NCBI RefSeq assembly: GCF_023703375.1
Contig: NZ_JAMQGO010000010.1
Coordinates: 61,121 to 125,120, forward strand
DNA from: Lutimaribacter degradans
Lineage (GTDB): Bacteria; Pseudomonadota; Alphaproteobacteria; Rhodobacterales; Rhodobacteraceae
Direction: 5' to 3'
DNA: 64,000 nucleotides
A program made the position numbers and the translations under genes. Positions 36,736 to 46,058 of the stretch are shown here, piece after piece; the first letter of the stretch is position 1; each line of letters opens with the position of its first letter. The notes beneath the pieces were generated by a model that was not told where the DNA came from, did not search any database, and saw only the letters and a program-made list of their open reading frames with translations.

Positions 36736-38372
36736 GCGATGACACGCTGCTGAAGGTGCGCGGGCTCAAGATCGGGGCCACCGTCTATCCGCCGGGTGAG
36801 CGACCCCATGACATCGAGATCGTGCATGGTGTCGATTTCGACCTGGAGCGTGGCAAGGTTCTGGGGCTGATCGGCGAATCCGGTGCCGGCAAGTCGACCA
36901 TTGGCCTGGCAAGCATGGGCTATGGCCGGGGCGGCGTGAATATCACCGGAGGCGAAGTCTGGGTGAACGGGCGCGACATCCTGAAATCGAGCCTGTCCGA
37001 CCTGCGCGCCTTGCGCGGGGGCGAGGTGACCTATGTCAGCCAGTCGGCGGCGGCCAGTTTCAACCCCGCACGGCCGATCATGGAACAGGTGACCGAGGCC
37101 GCGATCCTTCATGGCAAGTTCTCGACGAACGAGGCCGAAGCCCGCGCCGTGGCCCTGTTTCGCAAGCTTGGGCTGCCCGACCCCGAGTCCATCGGCAACC
37201 GGTATCCGCACCAGGTGTCTGGCGGACAGTTGCAGCGCTGCATGACGGCGCTTGCGTTGTGCCCCGAACCTGACCTGGTCGTGTTTGATGAACCCACCAC
37301 CGCGTTGGACGTGACCACGCAGATCGACGTGCTCATGGCCATAAAGGAGGCGATCCGCGATACCGGCGTTGCTGCCATCTACATCACCCATGACCTGGCC
37401 GTGGTGGCGCAGGTCAGCGATGATATCATGGTGCTGAAACTGGGCGACATGATCGAATACGGCAGCGCCGACCAGATCATCAACGAACCGCGGGAAGACT
37501 ATACCAAGGCGCTGGTTTCGGTCAGGTCGATCCGGCACGAGGAAAAATCGCCCACCGGCACGCCCCTTATGTCGGTCGAAAACGTGACGGCGCGTTACAA
37601 GGGCACGAAGTTCGATGTGCTCAAGGATGTCAGCGTTGACCTCTACCCCGGTCAGACTCTGGCGGTTGTGGGTGAAAGCGGATCGGGGAAGTCGACGCTG
37701 GCGCGGGTAATCACCGGCCTTTTGCCCCCGCGCGAGGGGAAGGTCAGTTTTGACGGGCGCGACTTGACGCCCGACCTGCCATCTCGCCCGCGTGACGATC
37801 TGCGCGAGTTGCAGATGATCTACCAGATGGCCGATGTCGCGATGAACCCGCGCCAGACCGTGGGCACCATCATTGGCCGACCGCTGGAATTCTATTTCGG
37901 CCTGAAAGGCCAAGAGAAGCGGCGCCGTATCCAGGAATTGCTGGACGAGATCGAGATGGGCGAGGGTTTCATCGACCGCTACCCGGCCGAACTGTCGGGT
38001 GGGCAGAAACAGCGTGTCTGCATCGCGCGGGCGCTGGCGGCCAAGCCAAGGCTGATCATCTGCGACGAGGTGACAAGCGCGCTTGACCCGTTGGTTGCCG
38101 ACGGGATCCTGAAGCTGTTGTTGAACCTGCAAAAGGTCGAGGACGTGGCATACCTGTTCATAACCCACGACCTGGCCACGGTGCGCGCCATCGCCGACAG
38201 CATCGCCGTGATGTACCAGGGCAAGGTCGTCCGTTACGGCACGAAGTCGGAGGTTCTCAATCCGCCTTTCGACGATTATACCGACCTGCTGCTCAACTCG
38301 GTGCCCGAGATGCGCCTGGGCTGGTTGGAAGACGTAATTGCCAATCGCAAGATGGAAAGCGCCGGCAACTAG
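36732..38372 (+). CDS. ABC ATPase, fused DppD-DppF type
   Basis: 546 residues with two complete ATPase modules: Walker A GESGAGKST and GESGSGKST, signatures VSGGQLQRCM and LSGGQKQRVC, Walker B VVFDEPTTALD and IICDEVTSALD. A single chain replaces the usual two ATPases. Second-module Walker B has Val in place of the usual Pro (DEVTSALD), as in many DppF. ATG 36732 after GGAGGTCGGGG. Confidence 0.92.
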   Translation: MSDDTLLKVRGLKIGATVYPPGERPHDIEIVHGVDFDLERGKVLGLIGESGAGKSTIGLASMGYGRGGVNITGGEVWVNGRDILKSSLSDLRALRGGEVTYVSQSAAASFNPARPIMEQVTEAAILHGKFSTNEAEARAVALFRKLGLPDPESIGNRYPHQVSGGQLQRCMTALALCPEPDLVVFDEPTTALDVTTQIDVLMAIKEAIRDTGVAAIYITHDLAVVAQVSDDIMVLKLGDMIEYGSADQIINEPREDYTKALVSVRSIRHEEKSPTGTPLMSVENVTARYKGTKFDVLKDVSVDLYPGQTLAVVGESGSGKSTLARVITGLLPPREGKVSFDGRDLTPDLPSRPRDDLRELQMIYQMADVAMNPRQTVGTIIGRPLEFYFGLKGQEKRRRIQELLDEIEMGEGFIDRYPAELSGGQKQRVCIARALAAKPRLIICDEVTSALDPLVADGILKLLLNLQKVEDVAYLFITHDLATVRAIADSIAVMYQGKVVRYGTKSEVLNPPFDDYTDLLLNSVPEMRLGWLEDVIANRKMESAGN

Positions 38373-38413
38373 AAACCATCGGTTTCGGACCGCGCATGGC
38401 GCGGCCCGACCGG

Positions 38414-38464
38414 CTGGGGGGCGCTGCCCCCCAGACCCCCCGGGGTACTTGAGGCAAGAGGAAA
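38414..38464. repeat. Intergenic GC-palindrome repeat, copy A
   Basis: Hairpin CTGGGGGGC / GCCCCCCAG (38414-38422, 38426-38434) followed by ACCCCCCGGGGTACTTGAGG-type core and CAAGAGGAAA. Same design as 51099-51160 and the truncated copy at 63952-64000. Likely also ends the ABC operon transcript. Confidence 0.7.
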
Positions 38465-38500
38465 GGGGCCGGTGCGCGGCATCGGTGGAATGGGGCGGAC

Positions 38501-39337
38501 ATGAATCGTAAACTGCTTTTGATCATCCTGGACGGTGTTCCGCTGCGCAATTGGACGCGGCTTTTCGGAAACCTCGAAGGTTGGGTGCAATCGGGTGCGG
38601 CGCGGCGTTGGACCATGCGGGCTGTTCTTCCGTCGATCTCGGCGTCGTGCTATGCCTCGATCCACACCGGCGTCACGCCGCAGGTGCATGGCTGCACGGG
38701 AAATGGCAACGTGTTTCGACTGGACCAGCCCGATATATTCAGCCAGGTGCGCCGGTCGGGTGGCGTGACGGGTGCCGTGGCCCATTCATACTGGTCGGAG
38801 TTCTTCAATCGCGCGCCGTTCGATTTCGTGCGCGATATCGAGTATGACGAGCCCGAAAGCGACACGATCAATCATGGCCGTTTTCACACGATGACGGGCT
38901 ACGGGTTGATCAACCAGATGACGCCGTCGGATGTTGACCTGTTCGCGACGCTGACAAATCTGTGCGGCCGTTTCGGGTTGGATTACGGGGTGTTGCATAC
39001 CTGCACGCTGGATAGCATGGGGCACCGATTTTTCCACGATTGCCAGGAAATGGACCACGCCTGTGCCGTGATGGATGAAATGCTGGCGCCGTTCATCCCC
39101 AAGTGGCGTGCCATGGGCTACGAGGTGATCGTTACCGCCGATCATGGCCAGGACGCGCGCGGACACCATGGGGGACATGATCCGCTGCAACAGGATGTGG
39201 CCTTGTATTATTTCGGTGATGCCGAAGGGCCGGAAACCGACAGGTTGCTGGGCCAGCTTCAACTGGCCCCGACGATCTTGCGCCGTTTGGGCGCGGAGGT
39301 GCCCCCGAGCATGCAGGCCGAGCCATTTTTGACCTGA
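38501..39337 (+). CDS. Alkaline phosphatase-superfamily phosphodiesterase/pyrophosphatase
   Basis: 278 residues, short for the nucleotide-pyrophosphatase group. Metal-site residues: LDG near the N-terminus, a Ser/Thr nucleophile region LPSISASCYASIHTG, SMGHRFFHD, and TADHGQDARGHHGG near the C-terminus. No signal peptide, so it is cytosolic. It probably removes a phosphate or phosphonate ester from a compound brought in by the preceding importer, or acts independently; the gap holds a repeat. Confidence 0.8.
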   Translation: MNRKLLLIILDGVPLRNWTRLFGNLEGWVQSGAARRWTMRAVLPSISASCYASIHTGVTPQVHGCTGNGNVFRLDQPDIFSQVRRSGGVTGAVAHSYWSEFFNRAPFDFVRDIEYDEPESDTINHGRFHTMTGYGLINQMTPSDVDLFATLTNLCGRFGLDYGVLHTCTLDSMGHRFFHDCQEMDHACAVMDEMLAPFIPKWRAMGYEVIVTADHGQDARGHHGGHDPLQQDVALYYFGDAEGPETDRLLGQLQLAPTILRRLGAEVPPSMQAEPFLT

Positions 39338-39383
39338 GCGTTGGGCGCAACCTGCCGGGCTTGCCGATCAACGCGGCTGTAGC

Positions 39384-39821
39384 CTAATGCTCGATCCAGA
39401 TTGTCACCGGCCCGTCATTGAGCAAATCGACCTTCATGTCGGCGCCGAAGCGCCCTTTTTCTACCGGCACGCCCTCGGCTGCCAGCCGGTCGGTGAAATA
39501 GTCGTATAGCCGTTCACCGTCGGTCGAGTTGGCCGCGGCGGAAAAGCCGGGGCGATTTCCACCCGCGGTGTCGGCGGCCAAGGTGAACTGGCTGACCACC
39601 AGCGCGCTGCCCCCGATGTCGCGGACCGAGAGATTCATCTTGCCCGCGTCATCCTTGAAGATGCGCAGCTTGGCGATCTTTGCGGCCAGCGTGTCGGCCT
39701 GCGACTCGCTGTCGCCTGTCATTGCGCAGATCAAGACCAAAAGGCCTGGCCCGGTCTGACCAATCGTTTCACCATCCACGGTCACGCTGGCATGGGCCAC
39801 CCGCTGCAGCAGCGCGCGCAT
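39384..39821 (-). CDS. dtd: D-aminoacyl-tRNA deacylase
   Basis: 145 residues. [17 protein letters not shown], the SQFTLAADT motif and the C-terminal [20 protein letters not shown] with the GP cis-proline motif are diagnostic of DTD, which removes D-amino acids from tRNA. It overlaps the purK stop by one base on the same strand. Confidence 0.97.
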   Translation of the reverse strand: MRALLQRVAHASVTVDGETIGQTGPGLLVLICAMTGDSESQADTLAAKIAKLRIFKDDAGKMNLSVRDIGGSALVVSQFTLAADTAGGNRPGFSAAANSTDGERLYDYFTDRLAAEGVPVEKGRFGADMKVDLLNDGPVTIWIEH

Positions 39822-40897
39822 CAGGAGGCCCCCGGTTTCAAGCGGTTGACATGGCCCATCTTTCGGCCCGGTTTGCAGGCGGCCTTTCCGTAAAGATGCA
39901 GGGCGGCATGGGGTTCGGACGCGATTTGCCGCACCCGGTCGACATCGCTTCCGATCAGGTTTTCCATCACCACGTCCGAATGGCGTCTGCCATCTCCCAG
40001 CGGCCAGCTGGCCACGGCGCGGATATGCTGTTCGAACTGGTCCACGGCGCAGCCGTTCTGCGTCCAGTGCCCGGAATTGTGCACGCGCGGGGCAATCTCG
40101 TTCACGATCAGCTCGCCGGGCGTCACGAACAGTTCGACCCCGAGAACCCCAACGTAGTCCAGCGCGTTCAGGATATTGGCCGCGAGCAACACGGCGTCAC
40201 TGCGCTGTGTGGGGTTGAGACGCGCGGGCACGGTGGTGGTGCGCAGGATGCCGCCCTGGTGCACGTTTTCGCCGGGGTCGAAACAGGATATCGACCCATC
40301 CGGCGCACGTGCGGCGATGACCGAAACCTCGTGGCTGAAGGCGACGAACCCTTCCAGCAGTGCCGGGGTGCCGGCCATTTCGGCCAAGGCCTGTTCGGCG
40401 TCACCGGAAGTCATGATCCGGGCCTGCCCCTTGCCGTCATAACCGAAACGGCGGGTTTTCAGGATCGCGGGGGTGCCGATCTGGTCAAGCGCGGTGGCCA
40501 GGTCATCGCCGTTGTCGACGGCGGCAAAGGGCGCGGTTTTCAGGCCTAGCTTGGTCAGGAATTCCTTTTCGGTCAGCCTGTCCTGGCTAATGCGCAAGGC
40601 TTCGCGGCCGGGGCGGATGGGGCGCAGCGTCTCGATAATATCGAGCGCAGATGTCGGGATGTTCTCGAACTCGTAGGTTACCACGTCTACGGCTTGCGCG
40701 AAGGAGCGCAGCGCGTCCGGGTCATCGTAATCGGCCTTGACGTGATAATTGGATACGTGGCTGGCGGGGCAATCCCCATCGGGTTCGAACACGCAGGTCT
40801 TGAACCCGAGGCGGCTTGCGGCAACCGACAGCATCCGGCCCAGCTGCCCGCCGCCGAGTATGCCGATGGTTGCGCCGGTGGTCAGGGGCTCAGTCAT
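39821..40897 (-). CDS. purK: N5-carboxyaminoimidazole ribonucleotide synthase
   Basis: 358 residues, ATP-grasp enzyme of purine synthesis that carboxylates [16 protein letters not shown] at the N-terminus, [24 protein letters not shown] and the C-terminal [16 protein letters not shown] 40897 lies within the end of purE (8-base overlap). Confidence 0.97.
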   Translation of the reverse strand: MTEPLTTGATIGILGGGQLGRMLSVAASRLGFKTCVFEPDGDCPASHVSNYHVKADYDDPDALRSFAQAVDVVTYEFENIPTSALDIIETLRPIRPGREALRISQDRLTEKEFLTKLGLKTAPFAAVDNGDDLATALDQIGTPAILKTRRFGYDGKGQARIMTSGDAEQALAEMAGTPALLEGFVAFSHEVSVIAARAPDGSISCFDPGENVHQGGILRTTTVPARLNPTQRSDAVLLAANILNALDYVGVLGVELFVTPGELIVNEIAPRVHNSGHWTQNGCAVDQFEQHIRAVASWPLGDGRRHSDVVMENLIGSDVDRVRQIASEPHAALHLYGKAACKPGRKMGHVNRLKPGAS

Positions 40898-41378
40898 CCT
40901 TGGGTTCCTCCGGGATCGAGGCCGACAACGCCGCCCGCCATGCATCCAGCCGTTGGGCCAGCGCGGGGTCGTTCATGGCCAACATCTGTGCTGCCATCAG
41001 GCCAGCGTTCCGGGCGCCCGCGCCGCCGATGGCCATTGTTGCCACGGGAAAGCCGCGCGGCATCTGCAGGATGGAATACAGGCTGTCGACGCCTGACAAG
41101 GCCTTGGTCTGCACCGGAACGCCGACAACGGGCACGCGGGTTTTAGACGCCATCATGCCCGGCAGATGCGCCGCCCCGCCTGCACCGGCAATGATCACGT
41201 GCAGGCCCCGTTCAACGGCTGTCTTGCCATAGTTCCACAGACGATCAGGCGTGCGGTGCGCCGAGACGATCCGTGCCTCGTAAGGCACCTCTAATTCATC
41301 CAGAACCTCGGCCGCTTCTTTCATGGTGGGCCAGTCCGACTGGCTGCCCATTATGATTCCGACTTTCACCTGTGCCAT
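40890..41378 (-). CDS. purE: N5-carboxyaminoimidazole ribonucleotide mutase
   Basis: 162 residues from ATG 41378 (41402 is an alternative). [26 protein letters not shown] and [14 protein letters not shown] are the PurE motifs. It works right after PurK. First gene of the purE-purK-dtd operon. Confidence 0.97.
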   Translation of the reverse strand: MAQVKVGIIMGSQSDWPTMKEAAEVLDELEVPYEARIVSAHRTPDRLWNYGKTAVERGLHVIIAGAGGAAHLPGMMASKTRVPVVGVPVQTKALSGVDSLYSILQMPRGFPVATMAIGGAGARNAGLMAAQMLAMNDPALAQRLDAWRAALSASIPEEPKDD

Positions 41379-41433
41379 TGCGCCTGCACCTTTGCCCGCC
41401 ATCTGAAAGGCGCACTATACGACCCGCGCGGGG

Positions 41434-41670
41434 TTACGCAATGATGTCGGGTGTCAGACGGTCCTCGATCATCGCGATACGGTCTTTGAGTTGCAGTTTC
41501 TTCTTCTTCAGGCGCTGCAACGTAAGCTGATCGGCGGTGCCACGGTCCTGCAAGGCCCGGATCGAGTCGTCGAGGTCGCGATGTTCCCGGCGAAATACCT
41601 CCAGCTCGACGCGCAGCACGTCGTCGGTTTTCATCGCGATCTCGCTGGAGAAGTCGGACTGGGCATTCAT
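41434..41670 (-). CDS. DUF465-family small coiled-coil protein
   Basis: 78 residues from ATG 41670. Charged helical protein ending LQRLKKKKLQLKDRIAMIED, the YdcH/DUF465 pattern. Short coiled coil, function unknown. The upstream gap is shared with the divergent Hsp20 gene. Confidence 0.85.
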   Translation of the reverse strand: MNAQSDFSSEIAMKTDDVLRVELEVFRREHRDLDDSIRALQDRGTADQLTLQRLKKKKLQLKDRIAMIEDRLTPDIIA

Positions 41671-41735
41671 GACAAGTGATTCCGTCGTTGCATCCGGGTC
41701 TTCAACATACTGATAAACAGCATTTTCGCAAAGCC

Positions 41736-41766
41736 CTTGCACGGGTGCGCCTGTATTACCATATTT
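41736..41766 (+). promoter_or_regulatory. Candidate heat-shock (RpoH) promoter of the Hsp20 gene
   Basis: CTTGCAC (41736-41742), 16-base spacer, CCATATTT (41759-41766), close to the RpoH pattern CTTGAAA / CCCCATnT. It lies 61 bases before the Hsp20 start. Confidence 0.45.
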
Positions 41767-41827
41767 GTTTCAATGGCATTGCCGCGAACGGGATGCCTTG
41801 GACTGTCGCTTGAACAAGGACGTGTCG

Positions 41828-42241
41828 ATGACAAAACTTACCTTGGGGTCACACCCCTATCTGCTGGGTTTTGAGCAGCTTGAGCGGCTGTTGGAGCGCA
41901 ATGCGAAATCCGGCAACGAAGGCTACCCGCCGTTCAATATCGAACAGACATCCGACCATTCATATCGCATCACGCTTGCGGTGGCCGGATTTGCCGAATC
42001 CGATCTGAGCATTACCATCGAAGACAGGCAGTTGGTTATCCGGGGCCGGCAGGCCGATGACAGCGCCGAACGCGTGTTTCTGCATCGTGGTATCGCCGCG
42101 CGGCAATTCCAGCGCAGTTTCGTGCTGGCCGATGGGGTCGAGGTAGGCGAGGCCGTTATGGAAAACGGGCTTTTGCATATCGACCTGACACGCGCACAGC
42201 CCGATACTGTTGTGCAGACGATCAAGATAAACAGGGGGTAA
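41828..42241 (+). CDS. Small heat-shock protein, Hsp20 family
   Basis: 137 residues. Alpha-crystallin domain: FNIEQTSDHSYRITLAVAGF, LVIRGRQ, FLHRGIAARQFQRSFVLADGVEV and the closing ENGLLHIDL. ATP-independent holdase against protein aggregation. Start at 41828 rather than 41765, which would add non-homologous residues. Followed five bases later by DUF1150. Confidence 0.93.
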   Translation: MTKLTLGSHPYLLGFEQLERLLERNAKSGNEGYPPFNIEQTSDHSYRITLAVAGFAESDLSITIEDRQLVIRGRQADDSAERVFLHRGIAARQFQRSFVLADGVEVGEAVMENGLLHIDLTRAQPDTVVQTIKINRG

Positions 42242-42246
42242 GCGAA

Positions 42247-42474
42247 ATGGATGTGAAATACGACTTTGGCGCAATCGGCGATCAACGCATTGTCTACGTG
42301 CGGTCCGTCGAGGTGGCGGACCTGCCCAAAGAGGTGCAGGACCAGGTGGGCGACACAAAGACGCTTTATGCCGTGCATGATGAGAACGGCCAGCAATTGG
42401 CGCTTGTTGCGGATCGCAACATGGCCTTCGTTCTGGCGCGCCAGAATGATTTATCGCCGGTCACCGTACACTGA
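42247..42474 (+). CDS. DUF1150-family protein
   Basis: 75 residues with DQRIVYVRSVEVADLP and LYAVHDENGQQLALVADRNMAFVLARQNDL, typical of DUF1150, which commonly follows Hsp20 in Rhodobacterales. Ribosome site GTAAGCGAA. Function unknown; probably heat-inducible with Hsp20. Confidence 0.92.
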   Translation: MDVKYDFGAIGDQRIVYVRSVEVADLPKEVQDQVGDTKTLYAVHDENGQQLALVADRNMAFVLARQNDLSPVTVH

Positions 42475-42505
42475 TACGCGCTGCGGTATGCGATTTGAAA
42501 AACGA

Positions 42506-42532
42506 AACAGCCCCGGAATTGACGGGGCTGTT
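42506..42532. terminator. Bidirectional terminator between DUF1150 and the sulfate-activation gene
   Basis: AACAGCCCC (42506-42514) / GGGGCTGTT (42524-42532), 9-nt loop. The weak T run suits both convergent genes. Confidence 0.75.
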
Positions 42533-42558
42533 TGCGTTATGGGGACAGGCTTTTTGCC

Positions 42559-44637
42559 TTAGACTCCGGCGATCAGGCCCATCGACTCGAGCGTCAGGAT
42601 GACCTGATGCGCACAGTTGTCGACATCGAGGTTCTCGGTCTCGACGCGCAGCTCGGGATCCTTGGGTTCTTCATAGGGGTCCGAGATGCCGGTGAACTCC
42701 TTGATCTTGCCCTCGCGTGCCAGCTTGTAGAGCCCCTTGCGGTCGCGGCGTTCGCATTCTTCCAGGCTGGTGGCAACGTGGACTTCGACGAAGGCGCCGT
42801 ATTGCTCGACCATCTCGCGCACAGTGCGCCGGGTCGCGGTATAGGGCGCGATCGGGGCACAGATGGCGATACCGCCGTTCTTGGTGATCTCGCTGGCGAC
42901 ATAGCCGATACGCTTGATGTTGAGGTCGCGGTGCTCTTTCGAGAAACCCAGCTCGCTTGACAGGTGCTTGCGCACCACGTCGCCATCCAGCAGCGTCACG
43001 GGGCGGCCGCCCATTTCCATCAGCTTGACCATAAGGGCATTGGCAATCGTCGATTTTCCGCTGCCCGACAGGCCGGTGAAGAATACCGTAAAGCCCTGTT
43101 TCGACCGCGGCGGCGAGGTGCGGCGCAGTTCCTTGACGACCTCGGGGAACGAGAACCATTCGGGAATTTCCAGCCCCTCGCGCAGGCGGCGGCGCAGTTC
43201 GGTGCCCGAGATGTTCAGGATCGTGACATTGTCGCGATCCTCGATCTCGTCATTGGGTTCATACTGCGCGCGTTCCTGAACGTAGACCATGTGTTTGAAA
43301 TCGACCATTGTGATGCCGATCTCTTCCTGGTGCTCGCGGAACATTTCTTGCGCGTCATAAGGGCCATAGAAATCTTCGCCCTGGCTGTTCTTGCCCGGGC
43401 CGGCATGGTCGCGACCGACGATGAAGTGCGTGCAGCCATGGTTGCGACGGATCAGGCCGTGCCACACGGCCTCGCGCGGGCCGGCCATGCGCATGGCCAG
43501 GTTCAACAGGCTCATCGTGGTTGTGGCCTGCGGATACTTGTCCAGCACCGCTTCGTAGCAGCGCACGCGGGTGAAGTGGTCAACATCGCCCGGCTTGGTA
43601 AGGCCCACGACCGGGTGGATCAGCAGGTTGGCCTGTGCCTCTTTCGCGGCCCGGAAGGTTAGCTCCTGGTGCGCGCGGTGCAGTGGGTTGCGTGTCTGGA
43701 ACGCTACGACCTTGCGCCAGCCCAATTTGCGGAAATAGGCGCGCAATTCGTTGGGTGTGTCGCGACGACCGCGGAAATCGTAATGCACGGGCTGCTGGAT
43801 GCCGGTGATCGGGCCACCAAGGTAAACGGTGCCGGCGTGGTTGTGCAGGTAGTTCACCGCCGGGTGGGCAAGGTCATCGGCACCGAAGACCTTCTCGGCC
43901 TCGCGCGATTTGTTCGGGGTCCAGCGGTCGGTGACCGTCATGGTGGCAAGGATCACGCCTTCCTGGTCGCGCAGCGCGATGTCTTGGCCCAATTCAATGC
44001 TGTCGGCAAAATCTTCGGTCACATCCAGCGTGATCGGCATCGGCCACAGGTGACCGTCGGCGGTGCGCATGTTCTCGACGACGCCGTTGTAATCGTCTTC
44101 GCTCAGGAAGCCCTTCAGCGGGTAGAACCCACCGTTCATCAACAGTTCGAGGTCGCAGATCTGGCGCGGCGTCAGATCGTGCGAGGTAAGCTCGGCAGCC
44201 TCGACCTTGAGTTTCTGGGCGCTCTCGTAAGACACGTAAAGCTCGGGGATGGGAGCAAGGTTATTCTGCATGAGTTCCGTCCTATGCTTGATGGGAACAA
44301 GGCCACTGGTCGTGCCGGTCAATTCGGCGTGGAGTGCGTCATACTCGGCAAATTTGCGCGCAAGAAAGCTGTCGGTCAGCCGGTTTTTCTCGGCGGCGCC
44401 GCGCGAAGTCAGCGCATAGGCAAAGCGTTGGCGCCGGTCTGGCCCCTTGCGCTGCGTGACCTTGACCAACCCGGTCTCGGTCGCGTTGCGCAAATAGGCG
44501 TTGAGCCGGCCCAGCGAAATGCCGATCGCTTTTGCCATCTCCCGTTGGGATGCCTCCGGTGCCCGGTCAAGCTGCCGCAGAAGACGAAACATGTCGTCCT
44601 CGTCAGGCAGGTTGGGCTTGTTGTCGGGAATAGGCAT
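42559..44637 (-). CDS. EPS-type HTH fused to ATP sulfurylase-APS kinase (PAPS synthase)
   Basis: One open frame of 692 residues from ATG 44637. Residues ~16-107 are a MarR-like winged helix resembling EPS-associated regulators (ASQREMAKAIGISLGRLNAYL, QRFAYALTSRGAAEKNRLT, FLARKFAEYDAL). Residues 123 to ~500 are ATP sulfurylase (QTRNPLHRAH 314-323, GRDHAGPG 408-415). Residues ~510-690 are APS kinase (GLSGSGKST 522-530). The enzyme part makes PAPS from sulfate and ATP. An internal ATG (44271, residue 123) has a better ribosome site (AGGA, 8-nt spacing) than ATG 44637 and would give a normal 570-residue enzyme. No stop separates the parts, so the HTH can only be made fused to the enzyme. Confidence 0.85.
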   Translation of the reverse strand: MPIPDNKPNLPDEDDMFRLLRQLDRAPEASQREMAKAIGISLGRLNAYLRNATETGLVKVTQRKGPDRRQRFAYALTSRGAAEKNRLTDSFLARKFAEYDALHAELTGTTSGLVPIKHRTELMQNNLAPIPELYVSYESAQKLKVEAAELTSHDLTPRQICDLELLMNGGFYPLKGFLSEDDYNGVVENMRTADGHLWPMPITLDVTEDFADSIELGQDIALRDQEGVILATMTVTDRWTPNKSREAEKVFGADDLAHPAVNYLHNHAGTVYLGGPITGIQQPVHYDFRGRRDTPNELRAYFRKLGWRKVVAFQTRNPLHRAHQELTFRAAKEAQANLLIHPVVGLTKPGDVDHFTRVRCYEAVLDKYPQATTTMSLLNLAMRMAGPREAVWHGLIRRNHGCTHFIVGRDHAGPGKNSQGEDFYGPYDAQEMFREHQEEIGITMVDFKHMVYVQERAQYEPNDEIEDRDNVTILNISGTELRRRLREGLEIPEWFSFPEVVKELRRTSPPRSKQGFTVFFTGLSGSGKSTIANALMVKLMEMGGRPVTLLDGDVVRKHLSSELGFSKEHRDLNIKRIGYVASEITKNGGIAICAPIAPYTATRRTVREMVEQYGAFVEVHVATSLEECERRDRKGLYKLAREGKIKEFTGISDPYEEPKDPELRVETENLDVDNCAHQVILTLESMGLIAGV

Positions 44638-44657
44638 CGCGGGGACTCGAAAAGTAT

Positions 44658-44671
44658 GTTCAGCGATGAAC
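44658..44671 (-). promoter_or_regulatory. Short dyad upstream of the HTH-PAPS synthase gene
   Basis: GTTCA-GCGA-TGAAC, 21 bases before the ATG at 44637. Could be an autoregulatory site for the encoded winged helix; motif evidence only. Confidence 0.35.
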
Positions 44672-44815
44672 GAATCACATATTTCGCGCTTGCGGAAAAC
44701 CCTGCAAATCCGGCTTGCGTGATTTGTTGCCGAAAAGTCGCTAATGGGCGGGGCAATGCCGTGCCGCGTGGCTGGCGGCTCGGTCGGGCAGGGCGTTGGT
44801 TCCGGCTGCGCAACG

Positions 44816-44845
44816 AAAAAGCCCGGCGCGCCACGCCGGGCTTTT
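44816..44845. terminator. Bidirectional terminator after trxB
   Basis: GCCCGGCG (44821-44828) / CGCCGGGC (44834-44841), 5-nt loop, AAAAA before and TTTT after; ends trxB on the minus strand. Confidence 0.92.
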
Positions 44846-44867
44846 CCACCTTGCATGACACGTCGCG

Positions 44868-45857
44868 TCAGGCGCTTTCAGGCTCGTTGGCGGCCTGTGG
44901 GTCGGGTTCTGCCGCATCGCCATGCTCGGCCAGCCAACGTTCGGCCTCGAGCGCAGCCATGCAGCCCATTCCGGCGCTGGTGACGGCCTGGCGATACTTG
45001 TGATCGGTCAGGTCGCCTGCGGCAAACACACCGGGTATCGAGGTTTCGGTGCTGTCGGGCTTTGTTTTCACATAGCCGCCCATGTGGGTTTCCAGCACGT
45101 CCTTGACCAGTTCGTTGGCGGGCGCGTGGCCGATGGCGATGAAAACGCCCTTGCAGGGAATTTCGGAGATTTCGCCCGAATTCACGTTCTTGACCTTCAC
45201 GGCGGTAACGCCCTTTGGATTGTCCTCGCCCACCACTTCTTCCAGTTGGTGATGCCACAGCGTTTCAATCTTGGGGTTCTTGAACAGTCGGTCCTGCAGG
45301 ATCTTTTCGGCGCGCAACTCGTCCCGGCGATGGATCAGCGTGACCTTGCTTGCGAAATTCGTCAGGAAAAGAGCCTCTTCCACGGCGGTGTTGCCGCCAC
45401 CGATGACAACGATTTCCTGCCCGCGATAGAAAAAGCCATCGCATGTGGCGCAGGCCGAGACGCCAAAACCCTTGTAGGCCTCTTCGCTGTCCAGCCCCAG
45501 CCACTTGGCCCGCGCGCCCGTGGCCAGTATCACCGCGTCTGCCACGTAAGTGGTGCCGCTGTCGCCCTTGGCCACGAAAGGCCGCTGCGACAGGTCAAGC
45601 GAGGCGATGATATCGCCGATGATCTCGCAGCCCATTGCCTTGGCATGGGCCTCCATCCGCACCATCAGGTCGGAGCCCTGAACCTCGGTGTCGCCGGGCC
45701 AGTTCTCGACATCGGTTGTGGTGGTGAGCTGGCCCCCCGGTTCGATCCCCTGTACCAGGATCGGCTCCAGCATGGCGCGGCTTGCGTAAACCCCGGCGGT
45801 ATAGCCCGCGGGCCCCGAGCCGATGATCAGAACCTTCGTGTGGCGCGTGTCGGCCAT
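44868..45857 (-). CDS. trxB: Thioredoxin-disulfide reductase
   Basis: 329 residues from ATG 45857 (AAAGGGGG site). FAD fold [20 protein letters not shown], redox-active CATCDG, NADPH fold [16 protein letters not shown] and the C-terminal [21 protein letters not shown]. Reduces thioredoxin with NADPH. A ~20-residue acidic tail rich in Pro and Glu follows ([20 protein letters not shown]). Confidence 0.97.
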   Translation of the reverse strand: MADTRHTKVLIIGSGPAGYTAGVYASRAMLEPILVQGIEPGGQLTTTTDVENWPGDTEVQGSDLMVRMEAHAKAMGCEIIGDIIASLDLSQRPFVAKGDSGTTYVADAVILATGARAKWLGLDSEEAYKGFGVSACATCDGFFYRGQEIVVIGGGNTAVEEALFLTNFASKVTLIHRRDELRAEKILQDRLFKNPKIETLWHHQLEEVVGEDNPKGVTAVKVKNVNSGEISEIPCKGVFIAIGHAPANELVKDVLETHMGGYVKTKPDSTETSIPGVFAAGDLTDHKYRQAVTSAGMGCMAALEAERWLAEHGDAAEPDPQAANEPESA

Positions 45858-45973
45858 GGTTGTGCCCCCTTTGTTGCGCATCATATCCATTTACGGCGAT
45901 ATAAGCGGGACGCGCCTGCGGGGAAAGGGCCGAGAGGCCTACGGGGCCTTTGCCTGCGAATTCAGCAGCAAAA

Positions 45974-46012
45974 GCGAAACGATATTGCGTGTTTGCGAAA
46001 CTTTATTGCGTG
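45974..46012 (+). promoter_or_regulatory. Twin direct repeat upstream of the Lrp gene
   Basis: GCGAAACGATATTGCGTG (45974-45991) and GCGAAACTTTATTGCGTG (45995-46012): 16 of 18 bases identical, offset 21 bases (two helix turns), ending 46 bases before the start codon. The layout fits a same-face binding site of an Lrp-type oligomer. Confidence 0.6.
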
Positions 46013-46058
46013 CAGCACAGGCGCTGTTATAAGAAACTGCCGCTTCAGGAGGACACAG

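Noticed and set aside
44922..46058. N-terminal extension of the Lrp ORF through trxB antisense
   Set aside because: The extension is antisense to trxB, while ATG 46059 has an ideal ribosome site and gives normal Lrp length.
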